Source: CAYMRB01 sp964392615 (lineage in GTDB: Bacteria; Planctomycetota; UBA8108). Taken from it: a stretch of DNA of 10,052 nucleotides. Location of the stretch: the NCBI GenBank assembly GCA_964392615.1, contig CAYMRB010000376.1, positions 1-10,052 of the forward strand. Direction: 5' to 3'. Below the pieces are notes generated by a model. That model was not told the origin of the DNA and ran no database searches. It saw only the letters and a list, made by a program, of their open reading frames with translations. Position 1 is the first letter of the stretch. Each line of letters starts with the position of its first letter. The position numbers and the translations under genes are program-made. Positions 1 through 5,807 of the stretch are shown here, in pieces.

Positions 1-258
1 GCTCGCAAGTCCACCACGGCTCGCAAGCCGACCCGCAAGAGCAGCACAGCTCGCAAGTCCACCACGACTCGCAAGCCGAGCACCCGCAAGAGCAGCACAG
101 CTCGCAAGTCGAACACGCGCAAGAGCACCACGGCTCGCAAGACGACGACCGCTCGCAAGCCGAACGCGCGCAAGAACACGACGAACCGCAAGTCGACGGC
201 GCGCAAGTGCACCACGAACCGCAAGTGCACCACGAACCGCCGTCGGTCCGCGAAGTAG
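1..258 (+). CDS. Histone H1-like basic tail protein, 3' end only
   Basis: The window opens inside this gene. The 85 visible residues in frame 1 end at TAG (256-258). Only Ala, Arg, Lys, Ser, Thr, Pro, Asn and two Cys occur, and the dipeptide RK recurs 14 times, about every five to six residues, in units such as TARKS, TTARKP and TRKSS. Such tails are typical of bacterial histone H1-like proteins, which bind DNA non-specifically and compact the nucleoid. The usual bacterial version is Ala/Lys/Pro-rich; this one is unusually rich in Ser/Thr beside RK and carries cysteines at visible residues 70 and 76. Whether a folded N-terminal domain (for example HU-like) precedes the tail cannot be seen. 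The repeat-rich DNA (29-nt and 18-nt exact repeats) fits a tail growing by slippage. A low-complexity basic extension on another protein, such as a ribosomal protein or helicase, is the alternative. Confidence 0.7.
   Translation, partial: ARKSTTARKPTRKSSTARKSTTTRKPSTRKSSTARKSNTRKSTTARKTTTARKPNARKNTTNRKSTARKCTTNRKCTTNRRRSAK
31..110 (+). repeat. 29-nt exact direct repeat inside the basic tail gene
   Basis: Positions 31-59 and 82-110 are identical over 29 nt. The period of 51 nt is 17 codons, so the repeat keeps frame and encodes the TRKSSTARKS segment twice. It is internal duplication of a coding repeat, not a mobile element. Confidence 0.85.
202..237 (+). repeat. 18-nt tandem duplication in the basic tail gene
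   Basis: Two adjacent identical 18-nt units (202-219 and 220-237) encode the hexapeptide RKCTTN twice and bring in both cysteines of the tail. The identity suggests a recent duplication or ongoing slippage. Confidence 0.85.
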
Positions 259-269
259 CACGGTCATCG

Positions 270-291
270 GGACGCCGCGCTGTCGGCGTCC
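270..291. terminator. First hairpin after the basic-tail gene
   Basis: A perfect 8-bp stem, GGACGCCG (270-277) with CGGCGTCC (284-291), has a 6-nt loop and lies 12 nt after the stop codon. No T-run follows directly, so it may assist the stronger hairpin just downstream or protect the 3' end. Confidence 0.5.
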
Positions 292-303
292 ACGGTCAAC
301 AGC

Positions 304-347
304 AACGAGCCAGGCGCTTCCGATCGGAAACACCTGGCTCGTTTGCT
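304..347 (+). terminator. Intrinsic terminator between convergent genes
   Basis: AACGAGCCAGG (304-314) pairs perfectly with CCTGGCTCGTT (333-343), an 11-bp stem followed by a T-rich stretch (TTTGCTTTG). The 18-nt loop itself holds a 12-nt palindrome, TTCCGATCGGAA (318-329), so a second stem can form on top. On the + strand it would end the histone-like transcript. It lies 53 nt past the stop of the convergent - strand gene, where it could also act, though the other side has no clear T-run. Confidence 0.7.
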
Positions 348-396
348 TTGTTCGTTCCGAGCGCCGGCGAGGCAGCAGGCGCTCCGGGCCGGGACT

Positions 397-1929
397 TTAC
401 TGAATCATCTCGTCGACCTTTTGGCCGATGATGTCCTTCAGCTCGTCCATGAACTCGCGGTCTCGCTTCGAGCCCTTCTTCTTCTTCTGCGCGGGCTTCA
501 TCGGCTGCGTGACGTCGCCGAGCTCCTCGAGCTCGCTCAGGCTCGGAATGATCTGAGTGTTGGCGAACTCATCGTCGTCGTCGCCGTCGTCGTCGTCGTC
601 GTCCGCCCACGCATCTTCCTCGACAGCCGGCGCCGCGGATTCGGGCACTGAGGCCGTGTCATCGTCGTACGCGCTCGGCTCCTCGACGTCGGCCGACGGG
701 CTCTCGGTCTCCTGAGGATCCAACGCTGTGAGATCGACCGGATCGAAGGAACCGAGCTGGACCGTGACCTCGGCGTCGATCTCCTCCTCCGTCTGGACTA
801 TCTCCTCCTCGGAGACATCGATCTCGTCGAGCGTTTCGTCCGTCGACTGGATGATCGGCGAGAACTTGCCGCCGCGTCGCACGACCGTGCTCGGCCGCGC
901 ACGGCGCGGTGCCGGCGAGGGCTGCTGCGCGCCCACCGACGCGTCCTGCATCTCGAGCTCTTCGATCCTCTGATGCAGGGCCGCCAGCTCACGCGAGGAG
1001 CGCGTGCGTCGGCGCCAGCGAAGCGGCAACCAGACCAGGAACCCGAGGAAGAACACGCCTCCGACGGCTGCGCACGCCAGCGTCTTGTCAACGGCGTCCC
1101 ACGAAGCCTCGCCGCGCGCCATGAGCTTCGCACGCGCGCCGACGAGTGCGAAGAAGTCCTGCCATGTCCCCTCTGCACCAGCCGTTGCCACGGTGGCCGG
1201 AGCGCTCGCTGCGGCGAGCTCGACCTGGTCGCCAGTCGCGCTCGGATCGACGACGCGGCTCGCGAGCACGTCCTTCTCGGCCTCCAGCGCTCTCTTCTCG
1301 CGCTCGAGCTGGGCCACCTGCGCCTGGAGCACGGCGGCCTGCGCATCCTGACCTTCCACGCCGGCCGCGGTGATCGAACGGATGACGGCATTGGCGGCGA
1401 GAAGCTCCGAATTCGTTCGCTCTAGCTCCTGGTGAGTCTTGCGGTTCTCCGCACGCAACGCCGTATTGGCGGTCTGAAGAACCTCTTGCCGGCGGGTGAA
1501 CTCGGCCGCTTGGGCGCGCAGTCGCGTGAGCTCGTCAACCTGCTCCGACGCGGCTCGTGTCGCCGCCTTCAGCCGGTCGCGCTCCGCCTTGAACACGCGC
1601 TGCGCCTGCTCGAGCTGAGTGGCGAGGCCCGCCTTCTGCTGTTCGACCGTCGCGAGGGTGTTGCGGTTCTCCTCGAGCTCGTGCCGCGTGGTGGTGAGAT
1701 CCGAGCTCAGCGCGTCGCGCTCCGCCCCGAGCTCGTCGCTCCGCTGGCGCGAGTTGCTCAGACGCTCGTTCGCTACCGCGAGCGCCTCCACCTGAGTCTC
1801 GTTGACCTTGCGGAGCTCCGCGAGCTCCGTCTCCTTGTCGGTCAGCCTCTGTCGGCTCACGCAACCCGCCGTGGCGACGAGCAGCACGAGACAGATGCCG
1901 GAAGTCCCCAAAGTCGCTACGCGTCGCAT
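397..1929 (-). CDS. Envelope protein: lipoprotein-like N-terminus, coiled coil, one membrane span, acidic tail
   Basis: Not recognised as a named family. I start it at the ATG at 1929 because GGAG lies 7 nt upstream and the product (510 residues) then opens with a basic, hydrophobic signal ending in ATAGC, making Cys23 a candidate lipidation site. Thr at the -3 position is unusual for a lipobox, so an uncleaved signal anchor is possible. Residues about 25-225 are rich in Glu, Arg, Leu and Ala with heptad-like spacing, a long coiled coil. Residues 283-303 form a membrane helix followed by RWRRR, which by the positive-inside rule puts the rest in the cytoplasm. That tail (304-510) has a short second coiled segment, a disordered Ser/Pro/Glu region, a poly-Asp run (443-453) and a basic patch, KPAQKKKK (479-486), before a final helix. 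The topology is clear; the function is unknown. The next gene upstream encodes an FHA protein. Confidence 0.8.
   Translation of the reverse strand: MRRVATLGTSGICLVLLVATAGCVSRQRLTDKETELAELRKVNETQVEALAVANERLSNSRQRSDELGAERDALSSDLTTTRHELEENRNTLATVEQQKAGLATQLEQAQRVFKAERDRLKAATRAASEQVDELTRLRAQAAEFTRRQEVLQTANTALRAENRKTHQELERTNSELLAANAVIRSITAAGVEGQDAQAAVLQAQVAQLEREKRALEAEKDVLASRVVDPSATGDQVELAAASAPATVATAGAEGTWQDFFALVGARAKLMARGEASWDAVDKTLACAAVGGVFFLGFLVWLPLRWRRRTRSSRELAALHQRIEELEMQDASVGAQQPSPAPRRARPSTVVRRGGKFSPIIQSTDETLDEIDVSEEEIVQTEEEIDAEVTVQLGSFDPVDLTALDPQETESPSADVEEPSAYDDDTASVPESAAPAVEEDAWADDDDDDGDDDDEFANTQIIPSLSELEELGDVTQPMKPAQKKKKGSKRDREFMDELKDIIGQKVDEMIQ
571..603 (-). repeat. GAC trinucleotide repeat encoding poly-Asp
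   Basis: On the - strand this is a run of GAC codons with one GGC interruption and an in-frame GAT at the end, giving six Asp, Gly, then four Asp in the acidic tail of the envelope protein. Near-exclusive use of one Asp codon suggests replication slippage, so length may vary between strains without breaking the frame. Confidence 0.8.
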
Positions 1930-2156
1930 ACCTCGGCTCCGTGTCTCTGGTGCGCGTCGAGCCTCGCTACACGCCGGACGACTCCGCTTCGAACCGACGT
2001 GACCCCGCTCGTTCTCGACCAACCGCATCCGAATCCCCTTCCGATATGTGCCGACCGGAGCCTCCCCTCTCGCTCCGAACGGCTCCCGTTCTGCCGGATA
2101 TCCGGCGAGAAGCCCTTCCGAGCTCGGCGACTCGATGCCGCCATGGCCCCGGTCAT
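1917..2156 (-). CDS. Possible 79-codon upstream ORF overlapping the next start
   Basis: ATG at 2156 has a strong Shine-Dalgarno, GGAGG (2168-2164), with 7-nt spacing. It lies about 80 nt downstream of the start point predicted from the TTGCCG/TATACT promoter. The 79-residue product is basic (many Arg, Ser, Gly), with no membrane segment and no recognised domain. Its TAG stop (1917) lies 13 nt inside the envelope-protein gene in another frame, an arrangement suited to translational coupling. Against it: third codon positions are only about 70% G/C by my count, lower than expected for genes of this G+C content, and the composition resembles non-coding shadow frames. It could be a regulatory leader ORF, a real small protein, or chance. 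Confidence 0.3.
   Translation of the reverse strand: MTGAMAASSRRARKGFSPDIRQNGSRSEREGRLRSAHIGRGFGCGWSRTSGVTSVRSGVVRRVARLDAHQRHGAEVCDA
2093..2106. repeat. 14-nt perfect palindrome
   Basis: GCCGGATATCCGGC reads the same on both strands. It lies downstream of the predicted promoter for the envelope-protein gene and inside the possible upstream ORF. It could be a dimeric repressor site or simply chance. Confidence 0.4.
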
Positions 2157-2242
2157 GCGATACCCTCCACCAGCCCATCGAAGGCGCGAGCCCCGTTCAA
2201 CAGGCGTCTGCCCCGCGGGGAGTCCCCGTCCGGCGGCGCAGA

Positions 2243-2270
2243 AGTATACACGGCTCCCGCAGCCCGGCAA
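2243..2270 (-). promoter_or_regulatory. Candidate sigma-70 promoter for the envelope-protein gene
   Basis: On the - strand TTGCCG (2270-2265) is followed after 16 bp by TATACT (2248-2243). Transcription would begin near 2236. The match is fair for a G+C-rich genome, and it has the same 16-bp spacing as the EF-G promoter candidate. Confidence 0.5.
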
Positions 2271-2355
2271 GGACGCGACACGGAGGTCGAAACGCGCCTC
2301 CGAGTGACGCAGCTTCCCACTCTCGATACGGCGGTTTCGGGCCCTTTCGCGTGTG

Positions 2356-2390
2356 CGGATTCCAGATTCCGGATTCCGGATTCCGGATTC
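2356..2390. repeat. Five-unit heptanucleotide tandem repeat
   Basis: Five adjacent 7-bp units fill 2356-2390; four are CGGATTC and the second is CAGATTC. The array lies 31 bp downstream of the FHA gene's stop and upstream of the envelope-protein promoter, outside any confident gene. Successive units create TTCCGGAA palindromes at their junctions. Confidence 0.9.
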
Positions 2391-2421
2391 GGCGACGCAG
2401 TGTTGTGCGAGCGGTTCGCGG

Positions 2422-3186
2422 TCAGGAGCTCGCGCGGCGCGCCAGCGCGTCGCGAATCGCTCGACGCAGCGCATCGACTCGCGCGGCGAGCTCCGGGTCG
2501 TCGAAGAGATCGTCGACGGTCCGACGCACGAGCTTGCGCAGTTCCGGCGACGCGGCGAGGAGCCGCTTGCCGTACTCGTGAAGAACGAGCCGCTCGAAGA
2601 TCGTCTCTGCGCCGACGTCCGGCCCAGCGTCGATCGCGGCGCGCAGGACAGCCGCTGCGTCGCACTCCTCGCGAGTCGCTTCACGACCGCGTCCGGAGCG
2701 CGACCTCGACCTGCGGCTCCCGCGCTCCGCCGGAGGCTCCGACGTCTTCGCGCTCGCCGGCGCACCGGAACCGGAGAGCTCGGCCACGAAGCGCGCCGCT
2801 GCCTCGTCGGGCTCCGGAGGAACGGAGCGGTTGATCCGCTGGATCAGCTCTTGCGCCTTGACCGGATTGCGCAGGCGGGTCAGACCCTCGCCCCGATTCC
2901 AGGTCTCCGTGTCGAGCAGCACGAGCACGGTGTGACCGATCTCGACGATGTCATCGAACTCGAGCTCGACCTGCTCGACGCGTGCGCCGTTGACGAACGT
3001 CCCGTGTGCGCTGCCGAGATCCCGAAGCTCGTAGCTCCTGGCAGTGGGCGAGATCTCGCAGTGCTGACGCGACAGGATCTCGTCCTCGATCGGAATATCC
3101 GTCTTGCGCGACCGGCCGATCACGACCACGCGATCGGGTAGATCGACGGCGCGGATCCGGTCGTCGAAAATCATCAATCTGGGCAT
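2422..3186 (-). CDS. FHA-domain phosphothreonine-binding protein
   Basis: The N-terminal half is a forkhead-associated domain, which binds phosphothreonine peptides and usually works with Ser/Thr protein kinases. Its signature residues are all present: GRS (24-26), SRQH (39-42), GSAHGT (58-63) and NG (66-67). Residues 98-125 form an amphipathic linker, 140-172 is a Ser/Arg-rich disordered stretch, and 173-254 is a helical C-terminal domain I do not recognise. I chose ATG 3186 (254 residues) because AGGATGG lies 5 nt before it; ATG 3195 falls inside that motif and has no ribosome site of its own. A weak promoter, CTGACA-18 bp-TAGGAT (3223-3194), would give a nearly leaderless message. It lies 108 bp after EF-G on the same strand. 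No kinase gene is visible in the window. Confidence 0.9.
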   Translation of the reverse strand: MPRLMIFDDRIRAVDLPDRVVVIGRSRKTDIPIEDEILSRQHCEISPTARSYELRDLGSAHGTFVNGARVEQVELEFDDIVEIGHTVLVLLDTETWNRGEGLTRLRNPVKAQELIQRINRSVPPEPDEAAARFVAELSGSGAPASAKTSEPPAERGSRRSRSRSGRGREATREECDAAAVLRAAIDAGPDVGAETIFERLVLHEYGKRLLAASPELRKLVRRTVDDLFDDPELAARVDALRRAIRDALARRASS

Positions 3187-3259
3187 GTGACCCATCCTAC
3201 AGCCGTCTCCGACCGCTTGTCAGCCGCCGGGATCCACGGTCGAAGAAGGGCGCCTGCCA

Positions 3260-3273
3260 TCCGTTGAAAAAGG
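3260..3273 (+). repeat. Dispersed 14-mer, copy A
   Basis: TCCGTTGAAAAAGG occurs here and again, on the opposite strand, at 6234-6247. A looser version (11 of 14 bases) is at 6096-6109. Copy A lies in the gap between EF-G and the FHA gene, starting 21 nt past the EF-G stop. On the - strand it reads as a T-run after two adjacent CTCGAG palindromes, so it may form part of a weak terminator. Confidence 0.5.
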
Positions 3274-3294
3274 CTGCTACTCGAGACTCGAGAA

Positions 3295-5400
3295 TCAGAG
3301 CTCGAGCGAGCGGACGACGTCGGCGGGTACGGGCTGGTAGCCCTCCGGCTCCATCGAGTAATTGCCGCGGCCGCTCGTCACGCTGCGGAGCGTCGTCGCG
3401 TAGGCCGGGAGCAGACGCAGGGGAACGAATGCCGTCACCTGCTTGTCGAGCCCCTCGTCCTCGATGCTCGACACGACGCCGGAGCGCGAGTTCAAGTCGC
3501 CGATGACCGCGCCGAGGTACTCCTCGGGAGTCGTGACGACGACGCGCATGATCGGCTCGAGGAGCACCAAACCGCAGCGCTCCTCGGCGGTCCGCGCCGC
3601 CTGCACGCCGCAGGCGTAGAACGCGATCTGGCTCGAGTCCACGTCGTGCATCTGACCGTCGACGATCGTGGCGCGGAAGCCCTGGATCCGGGCGCCCCGT
3701 TGGCCGCCGGACTCGGCAAAGTCGCGGATGCCCTTCTCGATCGCCGAGAGGAATTCCTTGGTGATCTTGCCGCCCTTGATCGTGTCCTCGACCTCGATCT
3801 CGTCGCCGTCGACGGGCTCGAACTGGATCTTCGCGACGGCGTACTGGCCGCTGCCGCCGGTCTGCTTGATGTGCCGCGTCTCGAACTCGGCGGGCCCGCG
3901 CAGGGTCTGGCGATAGGACACGCGCGGCTTTCCGGTCAACACCTGCAGCCGGAACTCGTCGCGCAGGCGGTGCACGATGACCTCGAGGTGCAGCTCGCCC
4001 ATTCCGGAGATGATCGTCTGGCCGGTCTCTTCGTCGGTGTGGATGTGGAAGGTCGGGTCCTCGCGCGACACCACGCCGAGCGCCTCGCCGAGTCGGTCAC
4101 GATCCGCCGACGTGCGCGGCTCGATCGCCATCGAGATGACCGGGTTGGCGTAGGACGCATCCTCGAACAGGATCGGCGCTTCCTTCGTGCACAGCGCGTC
4201 GCCCGTAGCGCCCTGCTTGATCCCCATCGCGGCGACGATCTGGCCGGCGGAGGCTTCCTCGATCGCTTCACGCGAACCCGCGTGCACGAGGAACAGCCTT
4301 CCGACGCGCTCGTGCTTGCCGAGTCGCGGGTTGTAGAACCCCTTGCCGCTGATCAGCGTCCCCGAGTAGACGCGCAGGAACGTCAGGTCGCCCGTCGTGA
4401 AGTGGATGGTCTTGAAGATCATCGCGCTCAGCGGACCGTCCGGGTCGGGCCCGAAGGACACCGCTTCGCCGCTGCGCGGATCCGTACCGGCGGCCGCGCC
4501 GTTATCGAGCGGGCTCGGTAAGTACGCGACGACCGAGTCGAGCAGCAGCGGAACACCGCGGTTGCGCAGCGCGGAACCGAGAAGCACGGGCACGAACTCG
4601 TCGTGGATCACCGCCTTGCGCATCGTCTCGACGATCGTATCGCGCGAAACCTCGGCGTCCTCGAGCAGCATTTCCATGAGCTCGTCGGAGTGCATGCTCA
4701 GCGCTTCGAGAAGCTCGCCGCGCGCCGCGTTGGCAGCGTCGACCAGCTCCGGGTCGACCGGTCCGGACGTGAACTCGCCGGGATCGTCGGTGCGGTCCGG
4801 GAAGTTGACCTGGACCATCTCGACCAGGTCGATCAGGCCGCAGAACTCGTCGCCCTCGCCGACCGGCATCTGGATCGGATGCGCGTCCAGGTGCAATCGC
4901 GAACGCAAAGACTCGACGGCGCGGCCGAAGTCGGCCCCGACGCGGTCCATCTTGTTCACAAACGCCAGACGCGGCACCGCGTACTTGTTCATCTGCCGGT
5001 TGACGGTCTCGCTCTGCGCCTGGGCTCCGGCAACGGAGTCGATCGCGAGCACGGCCCCGTCGAGAACGCGCAGGGAGCGCTCGACCTCAGCGGTGAAGTC
5101 GACGTGTCCGGGGGTATCGATCAGGTTGACCTGGTAGTCCCCCCACACGAAGTGCGTCGCCGCGGAGCCGATCGTGATGCCGCGTTCCTGCTCCTCCTTC
5201 ATGAAGTCCATCGTGGCTTCGCCATCGTGGACTTCACCGAGGTTGCGGATCTTACCGCTCAGCTTCAGCATGCGCTCGGTGACGGTCGTCTTGCCACTGT
5301 CGATGTGGGCGACGATACCGATGTTGCGGATCCGAGCGAGCGGTGAGCCCTTCTTCCCCTGTTTCTTCTTCTGAGCGGGTTTCACGAGAAGCGACGACAT
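3295..5400 (-). CDS. fusA: Translation elongation factor G (fusA-type)
   Basis: This ribosomal GTPase drives translocation of tRNA and mRNA. All five GTPase motifs are intact: AHIDSGKT (31-38), RGITI (73-77), DTPGH (95-99), NKMD (149-152) and GSAL (275-278). Domain III, the domain IV tip (HDVDSS, 585-590) and domain V (LLEPIM, GDLNSR) follow, and the 701-residue length is normal for the family. Ser in the P-loop where bacterial EF-G usually has Ala, the NRQM segment and TGGSGQY (514-520) resemble mitochondrial EF-G1 and the duplicated spdEFG forms more than E. coli EF-G. The N-terminus carries a lysine-rich extension, KPAQKKKQGKK (7-17). I prefer ATG 5400; an in-frame GTG at 5451 would add 17 residues and lacks a good ribosome site. 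No rpsL, rpsG or tuf gene is adjacent, so it is outside the usual str operon, as expected for a second EF-G. Confidence 0.95.
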   Translation of the reverse strand: MSSLLVKPAQKKKQGKKGSPLARIRNIGIVAHIDSGKTTVTERMLKLSGKIRNLGEVHDGEATMDFMKEEQERGITIGSAATHFVWGDYQVNLIDTPGHVDFTAEVERSLRVLDGAVLAIDSVAGAQAQSETVNRQMNKYAVPRLAFVNKMDRVGADFGRAVESLRSRLHLDAHPIQMPVGEGDEFCGLIDLVEMVQVNFPDRTDDPGEFTSGPVDPELVDAANAARGELLEALSMHSDELMEMLLEDAEVSRDTIVETMRKAVIHDEFVPVLLGSALRNRGVPLLLDSVVAYLPSPLDNGAAAGTDPRSGEAVSFGPDPDGPLSAMIFKTIHFTTGDLTFLRVYSGTLISGKGFYNPRLGKHERVGRLFLVHAGSREAIEEASAGQIVAAMGIKQGATGDALCTKEAPILFEDASYANPVISMAIEPRTSADRDRLGEALGVVSREDPTFHIHTDEETGQTIISGMGELHLEVIVHRLRDEFRLQVLTGKPRVSYRQTLRGPAEFETRHIKQTGGSGQYAVAKIQFEPVDGDEIEVEDTIKGGKITKEFLSAIEKGIRDFAESGGQRGARIQGFRATIVDGQMHDVDSSQIAFYACGVQAARTAEERCGLVLLEPIMRVVVTTPEEYLGAVIGDLNSRSGVVSSIEDEGLDKQVTAFVPLRLLPAYATTLRSVTSGRGNYSMEPEGYQPVPADVVRSLEL

Positions 5401-5528
5401 CTTCGAGGATTTCCGACGTTCGAGGAGAACCGACAAGCGTAAAGAGTCCACCGTGCCACCGTCCGCCCCGACCCAAGAGAGGGATTACGGTGGAGGGGCG
5501 CGACCTGCCCTCAGGCACGAAAGACGCG

Positions 5529-5556
5529 ATTATAGGGGCCATCGACGCCCCGACAA
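5529..5556 (-). promoter_or_regulatory. Promoter for EF-G
   Basis: On the - strand TTGTCG (5556-5551) is followed after 16 bp by a perfect TATAAT (5534-5529). The start point would be near 5522, giving a leader of about 122 nt. The 11-mer CTATAATCGCG is shared exactly with the element before the MerR gene. Confidence 0.7.
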
Positions 5557-5627
5557 GTCCAAAACCAGCGTTTCCACATCACGCATCGAACGTCGACAGA
5601 AGATGTTCATCCACAATATGTTAGGCC

Positions 5628-5656
5628 TTGACAACACCCTAGCATCCGGGTAGAAG
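5628..5656 (+). promoter_or_regulatory. Promoter for the cysteine-rich protein
   Basis: A perfect TTGACA (5628-5633) is followed after 17 bp by TAGAAG (5651-5656), a four-of-six match to the -10 consensus. Transcription would start near 5663, about 145 nt before the ATG at 5808. Confidence 0.6.
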
Positions 5657-5690
5657 ACGGGACGTCGTTCGACCGATAATGGCGCGCTGT

Positions 5691-5772
5691 CGAGAGGGTC
5701 TCGAGGGTTCCCCTCGGTGCGTCGCGAGAGAGGACGAACGCGAAGAGAACGGCCCCTGCCCCCACGGGGGCC
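5691..5772 (+). promoter_or_regulatory. Hairpin-rich leader of the cysteine-rich protein gene
   Basis: Three stems can form: CGAGA/TCTCG (5691-5695 with 5699-5703), CGAGGG/CCCTCG (5702-5707 with 5711-5716) and GGCCCC/GGGGCC (5751-5756 with 5767-5772). The first two share bases 5702-5703 and cannot both form completely. A 35-nt stretch of almost pure purines (5773-5807) then leads to the start codon. It does not match a riboswitch class I know; it could control translation or simply stabilise the message. Confidence 0.4.
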
Positions 5773-5807
5773 GAAGAAGAGAATCTCAAGAGAGAAGAAG
5801 AGAAGTG

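Larger units (their letters stand above)
1930..2421. other. 492-bp region upstream of the envelope-protein gene
   Basis: No confident gene lies here. It holds, from right to left along the - strand, a five-unit heptamer repeat (2356-2390), a promoter-like pair (2243-2270), the possible upstream ORF (1917-2156), a 14-nt palindrome (2093-2106) and a GGAG ribosome site (1940-1937) for the start at 1929. The distance from the predicted start point to that ATG is about 300 nt, long for a plain leader, so either the small ORF or regulatory RNA structure may fill it. Confidence 0.5.
5401..5807. other. Divergent promoter region between EF-G and the zinc protein
   Basis: No gene is seen here. The region holds back-to-back promoters (5529-5556 on -, 5628-5656 on +), the EF-G leader of about 120 nt and the zinc-protein leader of about 145 nt. 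The EF-G leader has a 7-bp stem (5456-5462 with 5487-5493) enclosing a small CCC/GGG stem, right over the alternative GTG start, which argues against that start. Bases 5555-5650 between the promoters are relatively A+T-rich for this window. Confidence 0.6.

Noticed and set aside
1..240. CRISPR-like or satellite array
   Set aside because: The repeats are in frame, have no constant spacer size, and encode a coherent basic tail with a stop codon.
1930..2178. Longer form of the envelope protein starting at 2178
   Set aside because: The extra 83 residues would bury the lipoprotein-type signal; ATG 1929 has a proper GGAG and no ribosome site precedes 2178.
1432..2834. Overlapping + strand open frames of 291 and 297 codons across the envelope-protein upstream region
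   Set aside because: Arg/Pro/Ala-rich products without domains, running antisense to the coiled-coil and FHA genes; they also read through the heptamer repeat region without any start signal.
3646..4521. 291-codon open frame on the + strand opposite EF-G
   Set aside because: EF-G is certain on the other strand with every motif intact; the antisense product has no recognisable domain and no ribosome site.
5401..5451. GTG start of EF-G at 5451
   Set aside because: It adds 17 residues not typical of EF-G, lies within a leader hairpin and has only a weak ribosome site; not fully excluded.
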